DNA from: Chitinophaga deserti
Lineage (GTDB): Bacteria > Bacteroidota > Bacteroidia > Chitinophagales > Chitinophagaceae
Assembly (NCBI RefSeq): GCF_003149455.1
Contig: NZ_QFFK01000003.1
Location: 496,001 to 560,000, forward strand
Reading direction: 5' to 3'
DNA: 64,000 nt
The translations under genes and the position numbers were made by a program. Shown here piece after piece: positions 15,570-24,622 of the stretch; within the stretch, counting starts at the first letter, position 1, and each line of letters opens with the position of its first letter. The notes under the pieces were generated by a model. That model saw only the letters and a list, made by a program, of their open reading frames with translations. It was not told the origin of the DNA and made no database searches.

Positions 15570-17732
15570 TTATGCATCGGGCTTCTGTCCGTTGCCTTTG
15601 AATATCTTCTTTACCGCGCGGCCCAGTTTATGGAAGTTGCGCAACTGCTCCTGGATGGGCATGAGCGAAATATCTTCGTCCTGCATACCCGGCTCGCTGT
15701 TTTCGGCAGTCCGCTGTTCGGGATAGATGAGGATAATATTGTTCTCCTTGAAATGCCGGCTCATTTTTGCCGGTACCCCTTCCAGGTATTGCTGGAAGGA
15801 AAGTGTGCCCCTGCGGGCCAGTACCACTACCATGAGATCGTCTGACGATACATTGCGGGCGATAACGAGGAAATCTTCCGGGTTTTCCAATATCCTGAAA
15901 CCGATCTCCACACTTGCTTTAGCTTCTGTGATAAACTTCTCTATGGCAGTTTGGGTGTTCTTCCCGCAATAGGCTGTGATCTTAGCGCCTGCCTGCTTGG
16001 CCAGCAGCACGATCTTTTCCATGTAATGCAGGAAGCCTATTTCGTACTCCGCATTCCGGGGCAGAATAAGCACCAGCTTTTTGGTGGTATTGAGGGGCTG
16101 GCTGAAATGACACACGTATACCGTTTCCCACACGCTTTGCAGCACATTATCGGTAGTGGTGCCGAAGATGTTTCCGAAGATGCGGTCGGTAGCGCTGTTC
16201 TTCTCGCTCCATGCGAGGATCACGTCGGAGATCAGCAGTTCCTTCACCGCGCGGGAGATGCCGTCGGTCACATTGAGATCAACGCGGGTTACCACCTGCA
16301 GGTTGGTTTCCGAAGCAGCAGCGTGGATCAATGCTTTTTCCATAGTTTTATTACTGAGGTGGATCTTTTCGCGCGCCTCTTCATCGTCCTGCACTACCAC
16401 CAGCGGATACACGGGTGCGTTGTTGCCAGGCTGCTTCACCATCATGGCAAAATCCAGTAGTGGCTCCATACGTTCGGGCTGGGCGATGGGGATGAGGAAG
16501 CGTTCCGGTCCGCCGGAGAACTCCGGTTTACGGTCGGCTTCCACAAGTGCCAGCTTACGGCCGGCGCTTTCGGTAACAAAGGAACTGACCATGCAGGTAA
16601 CGAGGATCAGCACCACGGTACCGTTCAGTACATTTTCGTTGATGATCCCCATATTAAACCCTATCAAAACTACGGCGATGGTGGCGGCGGCATGCGCACT
16701 GCTGAGGCCGAAGATCACGTTTCGCTGGGTGGGCGTGTAGCCGAACACGAGCTGTGTGAAGAAGGCCGCCAGCCATTTGCTCAGGAGCGCCATGGCAGTA
16801 AGGGAACCGGCGATGATGAGGGCTTCAGGGCCTTTGAGCAGCACCTTCAGGTCCACGATCATGCCTACCGATATGAGGAAGAAAGGAATGAAAATAGCAT
16901 TGCCCACAAACTCCACCCGGTTCATAAGCGGTGAGGTATGAGGGATGAGCTGGTTGAGGGCCAGCCCGGCAAGGAAGGCGCCGATGATCCCTTCCACCCC
17001 TGCCAGCTCGGCAAGGAAAGCGGCAAGGAAAACGAGTGCCAGTACAAATATGAAGTGCGAAGTTTTATCGTCTTTTATCTTCTTAAAAAACCACCGGCCT
17101 ATCATGGGGAAGCCCCACATTACTACCACAGCGAATATGGTGAGGGAAATGCCCAGCCGTAACCAGAATGCTGTATTGAGGTTTCCCTCCTGCGCACCGG
17201 TGATGATGGCCAGTATCAGCAACACTGCGGTATCTGTAATAATGGTGCCCCCTACTGCTACGGTAACGGCCTCGTTCTTGTTGATGCCCAGGCGGCTGGC
17301 CAGCGGGTAGGCTACCAGCGTATGGGTGGCGAACATGCTGGAGATGAGGAGCGTGGCCATGAGGTTAAAATGCAGTACATAGGTACACAAAACATACCCC
17401 AATGCCAGCGGTATAAAAAAGGTGAATGCGCCGAATACAGCGCTGCGGTGCCGGTTCTTACGGAACTCCGTCATATCCAGCTCCAGGCCGGCAAGGAACA
17501 TAATGTACAGTAAACCCGCATTCCCGAACAGCTTGATGCTGCCCTGCTCAATAATCCTGAAACCATGATCTCCAATGGCCATGCCCGCCAGAATAAGCCC
17601 GATGATGCTGGGGATGCGGAACTTCCGCAGGATGATGGGCGCCAGCAGGATAATAAATAAAACCAGACTGAAAATGGGCACCGGGTCTTTCAGAGGCAAA
17701 CTCATATTCAGGAGTAAAACCAATCCTTTCAT
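15570..17732 (-). CDS. CPA2-type cation:proton antiporter with C-terminal Usp-like region
   Basis: A 720-residue integral membrane protein. About residues 15-400 form the 12-13 helix Na+/H+ exchanger fold of the CPA2 (Kef/NhaS-like) family. Landmarks are RIPSIIGLILAGMAIG in helix 1-2, FLAGLELDM, and a GIIGAFLAGLALNQL segment. The last 300 residues are soluble and resemble two universal-stress-protein-like halves, a frequent cytoplasmic tail in Bacteroidota antiporters. No TrkA-N (RCK) nucleotide-binding motif was seen, so ligand gating by NAD or glutathione as in KefB/C is not supported. The start at 17732 is ATG; a second ATG at 17705 (MSLPLKD) is an alternative. It stands alone, and the transported ion cannot be told. 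Confidence 0.88.
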   Translation of the reverse strand: MKGLVLLLNMSLPLKDPVPIFSLVLFIILLAPIILRKFRIPSIIGLILAGMAIGDHGFRIIEQGSIKLFGNAGLLYIMFLAGLELDMTEFRKNRHRSAVFGAFTFFIPLALGYVLCTYVLHFNLMATLLISSMFATHTLVAYPLASRLGINKNEAVTVAVGGTIITDTAVLLILAIITGAQEGNLNTAFWLRLGISLTIFAVVVMWGFPMIGRWFFKKIKDDKTSHFIFVLALVFLAAFLAELAGVEGIIGAFLAGLALNQLIPHTSPLMNRVEFVGNAIFIPFFLISVGMIVDLKVLLKGPEALIIAGSLTAMALLSKWLAAFFTQLVFGYTPTQRNVIFGLSSAHAAATIAVVLIGFNMGIINENVLNGTVVLILVTCMVSSFVTESAGRKLALVEADRKPEFSGGPERFLIPIAQPERMEPLLDFAMMVKQPGNNAPVYPLVVVQDDEEAREKIHLSNKTMEKALIHAAASETNLQVVTRVDLNVTDGISRAVKELLISDVILAWSEKNSATDRIFGNIFGTTTDNVLQSVWETVYVCHFSQPLNTTKKLVLILPRNAEYEIGFLHYMEKIVLLAKQAGAKITAYCGKNTQTAIEKFITEAKASVEIGFRILENPEDFLVIARNVSSDDLMVVVLARRGTLSFQQYLEGVPAKMSRHFKENNIILIYPEQRTAENSEPGMQDEDISLMPIQEQLRNFHKLGRAVKKIFKGNGQKPDA

Positions 17733-17865
17733 CTATTAATTTTTACATTCCAATGGTTGATGTAACCTCGCACGCTCGGTTTCATGGCTGTTAATTTACA
17801 ACCATTCCTGCAAACTCCCGGACCAATGCAAAAAAATGTAACTTTACAGAAATATTGAACCGAAC

Positions 17866-18171
17866 ATGGATTATACGGGAACAGGCGTATCCGTTCAGGA
17901 AGCGGAGGATGTGCTGGTAGAAACCGCGGAAGAATTCCCTTTCAGCCTGGTAGTATGGAATGATGAAGTAAATACCTTCGACTGGGTGATTCTGTCGCTC
18001 GTTGAAGTTTGCGGGCACACGGAAGAACAGGCAGAACAATGCGCCCTTATTATTCATTACAACGGTAAATATGCCGTAAAGAAAGGTTCCCTCACCGAAC
18101 TGAAGCCCATGTGCGAGGCCCTGCTCGACCGTGGCATCAGCGCCACCATAGAAGAAACTGTAGCATCATAA
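17866..18171 (+). CDS. clpS: ATP-dependent Clp protease adaptor protein ClpS
   Basis: A 101-residue N-degron adaptor that hands proteins with destabilising N-termini to ClpA-type unfoldases. The core starts near residue 25 with FSLVVWNDEVNTFDWVI, the ClpS pocket strand with the ND-x-x-NT pattern. It continues with helical EQAEQCALIIHYNGKYAVKKG, matching the conserved His/Gly region, and ends with the ISATIEE strand. Length is normal. The stop codon TAA is directly followed by the ATG of aat, a tight coupling of the adaptor to the enzyme that creates its substrates. A weak TAACTTTA -7-like element lies 20 nt upstream. Confidence 0.93.
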   Translation: MDYTGTGVSVQEAEDVLVETAEEFPFSLVVWNDEVNTFDWVILSLVEVCGHTEEQAEQCALIIHYNGKYAVKKGSLTELKPMCEALLDRGISATIEETVAS

Positions 18172-18819
18172 ATGCCCCTCTATTATCTCCCTGAAAATGA
18201 GCTGTATTTCCCCCCGGTATCCATGTCGGAGCCGGACGGGCTGCTTGCCATCGGTGGAGATTTGACTCCCGAACGCCTCCTCCTCGCTTACCGCTCCGGC
18301 ATCTTCCCCTGGTACAATCGTAAGCCCATCCTATGGTGGAGCCCCGATCCCCGCTTTGTACTGTACCCGGATGAAATCAAAGTATCCGGCAGCATGAAGC
18401 AGGTCCTTAAAAAAGATACTTTCCGCATCTCTTTCAACGAATGTTTCGAAACCGTGGTAGACCGATGCCGTACTGCACCCCGCGAAGGACAGGACGGTAC
18501 CTGGATCACCCGCGATATGCTCCGTGCCTATACCACCCTGCACAAACAGGGATACGCCATGAGCGTGGAATGCTGGCAGGGTACAGAACTGGTGGGTGGA
18601 TTATACGGCGTCAGAATAGGCCGCTGCTTCTTCGGGGAAAGTATGTTTGCCGCAGTAAGCAATGCCTCCAAAGCTGCGTTCATCACCTTTGTACAACAAT
18701 ACCGTACCCAGCTGGCAATTATCGACTGCCAGGTACATACCCCTCACCTCGCTTCGCTCGGCGCACGGTTCATCAGCCGCGTCTCTTTCCTCGACACGGT
18801 ACAGCGGAACCTGGATTAA
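18172..18819 (+). CDS. aat: Leucyl/phenylalanyl-tRNA--protein transferase
   Basis: A 215-residue enzyme that moves Leu or Phe from aminoacyl-tRNA to the N-terminus of proteins starting with Arg or Lys, creating a degron read by ClpS. Visible landmarks are FPPVSMSEPDGLLAIGGDL near the start, YRSGIFPWYN, PILWWSPDPRFVL, and GGLYGVRIGRCFFGESMF, the family signature, near residue 145. Length and ends match the family. It begins immediately after the clpS stop codon, so translation is probably coupled. Both genes should act in the cytoplasm as one N-degron module. Confidence 0.95.
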   Translation: MPLYYLPENELYFPPVSMSEPDGLLAIGGDLTPERLLLAYRSGIFPWYNRKPILWWSPDPRFVLYPDEIKVSGSMKQVLKKDTFRISFNECFETVVDRCRTAPREGQDGTWITRDMLRAYTTLHKQGYAMSVECWQGTELVGGLYGVRIGRCFFGESMFAAVSNASKAAFITFVQQYRTQLAIIDCQVHTPHLASLGARFISRVSFLDTVQRNLD

Positions 18820-18825
18820 TCTGAA

Positions 18826-19737
18826 TTATTTACGCTTTTTGGTAAACGTGCCTTCAAACGCACATTTAATGCCGCGGTAGGCACCGCAGGCGGTTTCGCT
18901 GATGGTAATCTGGCTGTTGGAGAATTTGAAGTCCACAATGCAGCCCGATTGCTTGTCGCGGAACTGTCCGGTAGTAGCGGTCGTGAAACGCCCTGTTCCA
19001 TCCAGCTCACCCACACAGGCACCCTTATCACGGGTGAAGTGAATGAAGAAGAGGAATTCTTTGTTCGTTTCTCCATCACGGATGGAAACGATGTTGCCTT
19101 CGCCGGCAGTATAGTTGGCAGAATACTTATGCTTGCGCGGAAGGGTATCGATGGGATTGAAAAGCCCCGTTACGGAAGGCTCGTTGGAGTTGGTGAGGAT
19201 GAGGGCCATGCTGCCGTCGGGGTTTGCGGCAAATACATCTTCCCGGGCTACGGCCGTTCCTGTTTCGGTGATGATGCGGATATTCCCCTTTTTATCTACG
19301 GAGAACCCTGTTTTCTTGCTGCCACCCGGTATGTAACGGGCTACTAAGTGCCGCTGCAGGAAGGCGCCATTCTTATCATAAAAGCACATCCACGCCGCTT
19401 CACCCGATTTGGCACTGCCTTCTACAAGATAGAGCTGCAGATCTTCCGAAAGGCTCACTTTACCGATGGGCCAGAATTTAGGCTTCTCCGCTGCTCCGAA
19501 AATGCCCTTCGCCAATGTATCGGGGAGGAACTGTTTCAGGTAACGGGGTTTGAAAGCCAGACTATCCGCCTGTTTCTGCTTCAGCGAATCGGCATTCCAC
19601 CGCAGCGCTTCCGCAGTGGGGAACTTCCCCGAGAAGTCCGCAAACGTCAGTTCCCGGTCATCTTCGCTAATAGTTTTTTTGGATTTGCAACCTGCCAGTA
19701 AGCCGGCTGCCAGAAACAGGATTAGAATGCTCCGCAT
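18826..19737 (-). CDS. Hypothetical lipoprotein
   Basis: A 303-residue predicted lipoprotein with signal LAAGLLAGC and Cys near residue 16. No known domain was recognised. The N-terminal third has the segment LTFADFSGKFPTAEALRW. The middle region contains strands typical of beta-propeller or beta-sandwich folds (FSVDKKGNIRIITETGT). The C-terminal third has two cysteines (GCIVDF and TACGAYRGIKC) that may form disulfides after export. It is convergent with aat, with only 6 nt between stops, and divergent from mntR. No operon partner, so no function is proposed. Confidence 0.75.
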   Translation of the reverse strand: MRSILILFLAAGLLAGCKSKKTISEDDRELTFADFSGKFPTAEALRWNADSLKQKQADSLAFKPRYLKQFLPDTLAKGIFGAAEKPKFWPIGKVSLSEDLQLYLVEGSAKSGEAAWMCFYDKNGAFLQRHLVARYIPGGSKKTGFSVDKKGNIRIITETGTAVAREDVFAANPDGSMALILTNSNEPSVTGLFNPIDTLPRKHKYSANYTAGEGNIVSIRDGETNKEFLFFIHFTRDKGACVGELDGTGRFTTATTGQFRDKQSGCIVDFKFSNSQITISETACGAYRGIKCAFEGTFTKKRK

Positions 19738-19814
19738 AGTGATTTGTCGTAATTGGGCGAAAATTAGTCATTAATTCCAAATTTCTTCCTGTTCTTTTAC
19801 TTTCCCGATATTTT

Positions 19815-19832
19815 ATTTAGATTTGTCTAAAT
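19815..19832 (+). promoter_or_regulatory. DtxR/MntR-type operator upstream of mntR
   Basis: ATTTAGA (19815-19821), TTTG spacer, TCTAAAT (19826-19832): a perfect 7-bp inverted repeat of the shape bound by DtxR/MntR dimers, 16 nt before the mntR start. Position suggests autoregulation of mntR-mntH by manganese. Confidence 0.75.
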
Positions 19833-19847
19833 AATATTTTAGAGGAT

Positions 19848-20507
19848 ATGAACTTGACGGTAGCGGAAGAGAATTACATTAAGAGTATTTACAAACTGCA
19901 GGACGGGAACGCGGTAGTCAGCACCAACGCCATTGCCTACGAGCTGGATACCAAGCCGGCATCGGTTACGGACATGGCAAAGAAGCTGAAAGAGAAGAAG
20001 CTGATCGATTATGAGAAGTACCAGGGCATCAGTTTAACCCCTGAAGGCCGTAAAATAGCCCTGCAGATCGTACGCCGCCACCGTTTATGGGAGTGCTTCC
20101 TGGTAGATAAACTGAGCTTCAGCTGGGACGAGGTGCATGAAATTGCCGAGGAGCTGGAGCATGTCAGGAGCGAGAAGCTCATTACCCGCCTGAGTAATTT
20201 CCTGGGTAACCCCACAACCGACCCTCATGGCGACCCTATCCCCGATGCACTGGGGCGTATTTCCAAAAGCCAGCCGCTGGTATCCCTCGATAAAGCAACG
20301 GCAAGGCGGCTGGAAGTGGCCGGTGTATCCGACCAGTCATCCTCCCTGCTCGAGTTCCTCAATGCCAAGGGCATCCGGCTCGGCACCCAGCTCGATATTA
20401 TAGAAAGATATGAGTTTGATAACTCCGTAGAGGTCAAGATCCGTAATCAGCCCGCTTTTACCCTCAGCGAACAGGTATCGAAGAACATCATGGTAAAATC
20501 ATTGTAA
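19848..20507 (+). CDS. mntR: DtxR/MntR family metal-dependent transcriptional regulator
   Basis: A 219-residue metalloregulator. The N-terminal winged helix (1-65) shows VAEENYIKSIYKL and SVTDMAKKLKEKKLIDYEKYQGISLTPEGRKIA. The dimerisation and metal-binding domain (about 70-140) contains VRRHRLWECFLVDKL, EVHEIAEELEHV and a GNPTTDPHGDPIP segment, which together carry the typical Glu, His and Asp metal ligands. The C-terminal FeoA/SH3-like domain follows (about 150-219). An AGAGGA sequence sits 2-7 nt before the ATG. The operator directly upstream and mntH 9 nt downstream point to Mn2+ sensing and repression of the transporter. Confidence 0.93.
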   Translation: MNLTVAEENYIKSIYKLQDGNAVVSTNAIAYELDTKPASVTDMAKKLKEKKLIDYEKYQGISLTPEGRKIALQIVRRHRLWECFLVDKLSFSWDEVHEIAEELEHVRSEKLITRLSNFLGNPTTDPHGDPIPDALGRISKSQPLVSLDKATARRLEVAGVSDQSSSLLEFLNAKGIRLGTQLDIIERYEFDNSVEVKIRNQPAFTLSEQVSKNIMVKSL

Positions 20508-20516
20508 ACCGGCAGC

Positions 20517-22397
20517 ATGCACACGCAGGAATCAAGCGCCTCACTCAGCGAAGTTCACCAGAGTATAGACACCACCCGGCACCAGCCCTCCAAATGGAAA
20601 AGGATACTGGCCTTTTTTGGTCCGGCCTACCTCGTTTCCGTTGGTTACATGGACCCCGGTAACTGGGCTACCGACCTTGCGGGCGGCAGCCGGTACGGCT
20701 ATACCCTCCTCTGGGTGCTGCTGATGAGTAACCTGATGGCCCTGCTGCTGCAAAGCCTCAGCGCCCGGCTGGGTATTGTACGCGGCCGCGATCTGGCACA
20801 GGCCAACCGCGAAACCTATCCCGCCCCGGTTAACTTTATATTATACATCCTCGCAGAAATCGCCATCGCCGCTACTGACCTTGCGGAAGTTCTGGGCATG
20901 GCCATCGGTATTCAGCTGCTGACCGGGCTGCCCCTGATGTGGGGCGTTAGCCTCACCGTGCTGGATACCTTCCTGCTGCTCATCCTCCAACGCTACGGCA
21001 TCCGGAAAATGGAAGGGTTTATTATCACCCTGGTAGCCATCGTAGGTACCTCCTTCCTCTTTCAGCTGCTTATTGCCGAACCACCGATGGGCGAAGTGGT
21101 AAAGGGTTTGGTACCTGCCCTCCCCGACGACACTGCCCTGTACATCGCCATCGGTATTATCGGTGCCACGGTAATGCCGCACAACCTGTACCTGCACTCT
21201 GCATTGGTACAAACCCGCAAGATCAGTAAAACTGAAAGCGGCATCCGGCGGGCGTTGCGTATCAATTTCGCGGATACGGCCATAGCGCTGAACCTCGCCT
21301 TCTTTGTAAACGCCGCCATCCTTATCCTCGCCGCTACCGTATTCTATAAAGCCGGGCATACCGACATTGCCGACCTGCACGAAGCACACCGCATGCTGGA
21401 GCCCCTGCTGGGCAGTAAAATGGCCCCCATCCTCTTTGCGGTGGCCCTCATCGCCGCCGGCCAAAGCTCTACCGTAACCGGTACCCTTGCCGGGCAGATC
21501 GTGATGGAAGGTTACCTCCGCCTGCGCATCAACCCCTGGCTGCGCCGCCTTATTACAAGGCTCGTGGCTATCATTCCCGCACTGATCGTGATCATCGTTG
21601 CGGGTGAAGAAAAGATCGGGGAACTGCTGGTATTCAGCCAGGTACTATTGAGCCTGCAGCTGGGCTTCGCCATCATCCCCCTCATCCATTTCGTGAGCGA
21701 TAAGCAAACCATGGGCGCCTTCGCCATCAAGCCCATCGTGAAAGCTGCCGCATGGCTCATTTCCAGTGTGCTGGTATATCTCAACATCCGCATGGTGTAC
21801 AATGAGGCAGAAGCGTTTGTAACGTCCGATAATCCCTGGTGGGTAGACGGACTTATCATCCTCGTGATCCTCACATTCGTATTCCTGCTCATCATCACCA
21901 TCATATACCCCTGGCTGAGCCGCTATCGTAAAATGCGCTCTGCACAGATGCACCCTGCAAATATCTCTCTCGGCAGCCTCGAGAAACCGGTATACAACCG
22001 CATTGCCATGGCGCTCGACTTCTCGCAGCAAGACGAGCAGGTGATTGCCAATGCTCTGGCGCAGGGCAACCCGCAAACCGAATACGTACTTATTCATATC
22101 GTGGAAAGCGCCTCTGCCCGTTACTTCGGGAAAGATGCCCACGATTTCGAAACGCAGAAAGATCAGGAACAGCTCGATACATACATCCGGCTACTGGCGC
22201 ACCGCGGCGTAAAAGCTATCGGGCAGCTGGGGTACCGCCACCGTGCCAAAGAAATTGCCCGGATTGTAACCACCGAAAAGGCCGACCTTCTTGTACTGGG
22301 CGGCCATGGCCACTCCGGACTGAAAGACTGGCTGTATGGAGAAACCGTGAACTACGTGCGGCATAAGGTTCACATTCCTGTACTGGTCGTACAATAA
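20517..22397 (+). CDS. mntH: Nramp-family Mn2+/H+ symporter fused to a universal stress domain
   Basis: A 626-residue inner-membrane metal transporter. Residues about 25-465 form the Nramp core, with DPGN in helix 1 (GYMDPGNWATDLAGG), MPHNLYLHS in helix 6, and the metal-binding Asp, Asn and Met positions all intact. Residues about 485-626 are an added UspA domain (YNRIAMALDFSQQDEQVI, ending GGHGHSGLKDWLYGETVN and PVLVVQ), including the GxxGHSG nucleotide-loop type signature. Most MntH proteins are about 410-450 residues, so this is an N-terminal transporter with C-terminal Usp fusion. It follows mntR by 9 nt in the same operon. The Usp part may couple Mn uptake to ATP or stress status (inference). 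Confidence 0.93.
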   Translation: MHTQESSASLSEVHQSIDTTRHQPSKWKRILAFFGPAYLVSVGYMDPGNWATDLAGGSRYGYTLLWVLLMSNLMALLLQSLSARLGIVRGRDLAQANRETYPAPVNFILYILAEIAIAATDLAEVLGMAIGIQLLTGLPLMWGVSLTVLDTFLLLILQRYGIRKMEGFIITLVAIVGTSFLFQLLIAEPPMGEVVKGLVPALPDDTALYIAIGIIGATVMPHNLYLHSALVQTRKISKTESGIRRALRINFADTAIALNLAFFVNAAILILAATVFYKAGHTDIADLHEAHRMLEPLLGSKMAPILFAVALIAAGQSSTVTGTLAGQIVMEGYLRLRINPWLRRLITRLVAIIPALIVIIVAGEEKIGELLVFSQVLLSLQLGFAIIPLIHFVSDKQTMGAFAIKPIVKAAAWLISSVLVYLNIRMVYNEAEAFVTSDNPWWVDGLIILVILTFVFLLIITIIYPWLSRYRKMRSAQMHPANISLGSLEKPVYNRIAMALDFSQQDEQVIANALAQGNPQTEYVLIHIVESASARYFGKDAHDFETQKDQEQLDTYIRLLAHRGVKAIGQLGYRHRAKEIARIVTTEKADLLVLGGHGHSGLKDWLYGETVNYVRHKVHIPVLVVQ

Positions 22398-22412
22398 AAA
22401 AGTAATAAACGC

Positions 22413-22814
22413 ATGCGCAACAACGTACAACCCGGAGATGAAAGGCGTTTCAGCCGCCTGGTCCGTCCCGAAGATTGTGCTGCTTTCGACAGCGGCCATG
22501 TACATCCCGTATACGCCACCTTCGCCCTTGCACGCGATGCAGAATGGTGCGGCCGCCTGTTTGTGCTGGATATGAAAGATGATGAGGAAGAAGGTATCGG
22601 CACACACATAACGGTAGAACATCTCAGCCCCGCGCCGGAAGGCACTACCGTGGAATTTACCGCCATTGCCGAAAGCATCAACGGCCATGAGATCATCTGC
22701 TCCTACGAAGCCCGCTGCAACGGGAGGCTGATTGCCAAAGGCCGGCAGGGACAGAAGATCCTTAAAAAAGAAAAACTGGAACGGCTGTTCCAGTCTCTCT
22801 CAAATGCAAAATGA
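22413..22814 (+). CDS. FlK-like hotdog thioesterase family protein
   Basis: A 133-residue hotdog-fold protein resembling the fluoroacetyl-CoA thioesterase FlK group. Landmarks are HPVYATFALARDAEWCG, which includes a Thr and Glu like the catalytic positions of FlK, and EGIGTHITVEHLSPAPEGTTV, with a His of the family. Fluoroacetyl-CoA is unlikely as the natural substrate; many Bacteroidota carry such proteins as general acyl-CoA hydrolases. It follows mntH by 15 nt and could ride in the same transcript. It is convergent with the LytTR regulator, 15 nt between stops. Family assignment is good, substrate unknown. Confidence 0.78.
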   Translation: MRNNVQPGDERRFSRLVRPEDCAAFDSGHVHPVYATFALARDAEWCGRLFVLDMKDDEEEGIGTHITVEHLSPAPEGTTVEFTAIAESINGHEIICSYEARCNGRLIAKGRQGQKILKKEKLERLFQSLSNAK

Positions 22815-22829
22815 ATATGTAAAGAAACG

Positions 22830-23561
22830 CTATAATCCCAGTACTTCTTTCAGTTTTGGATACCCCGTTTTACTCACCATCACCTTGCTGCCATCGCGCA
22901 ATATGGCGAGGTAGCTTTCTTTCTCGTAAGGGTCTATCCGCGTGATCTGCGCAATGTTGAGGATGTACGACCGGTGTACACGGATGAATTGCTGCGGGTC
23001 CAGCATTTTCTCGAACCAGGCCATGGTCTTATTCTTCAGGAACGATCCCTCTCCCGTTACAATCTTCACATAATCATCCGCCGCTTCGAGATAATGGATG
23101 TCGGGCACGGGAATGATTTTAATCTTACCGTTTATTTTTACCACCACCCTGTTTTGCTGCATGGGCATTTCGCGGGAAGCATTGTCGAGCAGCTCGGGCG
23201 ATACTTCTGTACGGCGATCCAGCATTTTCTGGAGGGCTTTGCCAAAGCGGTCTTTGGAGAAAGGCTTCAGCAGATAATCTACGGCACTTACCTCAAAAGC
23301 ACGGAGGGCGTATTCCTCGAAAGCGGTGGTGAAGATGACCTGCGGCAGCTTGTCTACCAGCTCCAGCATTTCGAACCCGTTGATCTTGGGCATCTGTATA
23401 TCGAGAAACAGGAGATCGGGCTGGTGTTGTTGTATGGCTTTGAGGCCTTCGAAGCCGTCGTTGCACTCGGCCACTATTTCTACCTGCGGAAAGTCGCGCA
23501 GGTATTCCCTGACCAGTTCACGTGCCAGGGGCTCGTCATCTATGAGAATGGTCTTTATCAT
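22830..23561 (-). CDS. LytTR-family response regulator (system 1)
   Basis: A 243-residue response regulator. Receiver domain 1-120 with acidic pair D8/D9, phosphoacceptor D54 (LFLDIQMP) and K in LLKPF. The LytTR DNA-binding domain occupies about 140-243, with HYLEAADDYVKIVT and FIRVHRSYILNIAQI. The ATG at 23561 is right; the frame is open further upstream only as read-through of the kinase gene. It overlaps the end of the histidine-kinase gene by 26 nt, so the pair is translationally linked. Probably controls the liaF-DUF4288-kinase-regulator operon itself. Confidence 0.93.
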   Translation of the reverse strand: MIKTILIDDEPLARELVREYLRDFPQVEIVAECNDGFEGLKAIQQHQPDLLFLDIQMPKINGFEMLELVDKLPQVIFTTAFEEYALRAFEVSAVDYLLKPFSKDRFGKALQKMLDRRTEVSPELLDNASREMPMQQNRVVVKINGKIKIIPVPDIHYLEAADDYVKIVTGEGSFLKNKTMAWFEKMLDPQQFIRVHRSYILNIAQITRIDPYEKESYLAILRDGSKVMVSKTGYPKLKEVLGL

Positions 23562-24603
23562 GCTGTTGCGGTACTTTAATAAGTGTGGTAAAAAGGTTGC
23601 CTTCGGCGGAAGTTTCCAGCAGATCCTGCCGGGCAAATAACAGATACAGCCTGCGGCTGATGGAACTAAGGCCGAAGCCTGTTCCCTTTCTTGCAGATTG
23701 TGTCAGCTCCGCATCAAAAGGATTGGTTACGGAAATGAAGAGGACATCACGTTCCTGCCAGGCACGTATCCGTATGTTGATGGCATCGATGGTATCGTAT
23801 AATCCGAACTTGATGGCGTTTTCCACGGCAGGCTGCAGGAGCATGGGCGGGATGTGCAGCTCTCCAGCGCCGGACTCCGTTATCACCTCAGTGGTGAGGC
23901 GGTGGCGGAAGCGTACCTTTTCAATGTCGAGGTACAGCTGGAGGTATTGAAGCTCCTCGCGCAGGGGTATCCAGCTTTGATCTTCACGTTTGAGCGTTCC
24001 GCGGAGGAAGTCGCTCAGCTGCTGAATCATCTGCCGTGCTTCTTCCGGCCGGATGGAAACCAGTGCGTTGATGGAGTTAAGACTGTTGAAGAGGAAGTGC
24101 GGCTGCAGCTGCTGGCGGAGCTTATACAGTTCCGCTTCGCGGGCCATCTTCTCCGCTGCATCTTTCCTTGCCAGTGCCTGCCGCTGATCTTCCATTTCGT
24201 AGAGGAAGAAGCTGAGGAAGCCGGTGCCGGTGAGTACGAGCCACCCCAATGCGAAGCGTACGGGTGCGGTGTCTGACAACCATTGCACATACACCGTGTC
24301 TTTCGCGAATACTGTTTTCAGGATAACAAGGGTCAGCAGCAGCCAGAGTACGGAGATAACGGCGGTGAGAACGGCCACGTACACATAGCGTGTTCTCACC
24401 GGCCGGTAGTAAGCCTGCATCTGGGTGATGGCGGCCACCGCGATGAACAGGAGGATATTATGAATATTGGCGTCCATCCAGGCGTTGGGCCCGTCTACCC
24501 CCAGCCAGTAGTGGAGGATGAAACCATGCAGCATGGAAAACAGGCAGCAGGCAACGAGGAACGACCAGCGGAAGGGCTTTTCTTTTAGAAGATGCGTAGC
24601 CAA
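23536..24603 (-). CDS. LytS-type sensor histidine kinase (system 1)
   Basis: A 355-residue membrane kinase with four N-terminal transmembrane helices in the first 140 residues, a short coiled linker, and the His_kinase domain with LRQQLQPHFLFNSLNSINALV around the phosphorylated His (about residue 175). A degenerate ATPase domain follows (LLQPAVENAIKFGL and GTGFGLSSI). The only start that keeps the first helix is TTG at 24603: an in-frame stop lies three codons upstream, and the next in-frame ATG is codon 24, inside helix 1. It shares an operon with LiaF-like and DUF4288 proteins, as do envelope-stress sensing systems. Confidence 0.9.
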   Translation of the reverse strand: MATHLLKEKPFRWSFLVACCLFSMLHGFILHYWLGVDGPNAWMDANIHNILLFIAVAAITQMQAYYRPVRTRYVYVAVLTAVISVLWLLLTLVILKTVFAKDTVYVQWLSDTAPVRFALGWLVLTGTGFLSFFLYEMEDQRQALARKDAAEKMAREAELYKLRQQLQPHFLFNSLNSINALVSIRPEEARQMIQQLSDFLRGTLKREDQSWIPLREELQYLQLYLDIEKVRFRHRLTTEVITESGAGELHIPPMLLQPAVENAIKFGLYDTIDAINIRIRAWQERDVLFISVTNPFDAELTQSARKGTGFGLSSISRRLYLLFARQDLLETSAEGNLFTTLIKVPQQHDKDHSHR

Positions 24604-24622
24604 TGGTGATCAGATTACCGGA

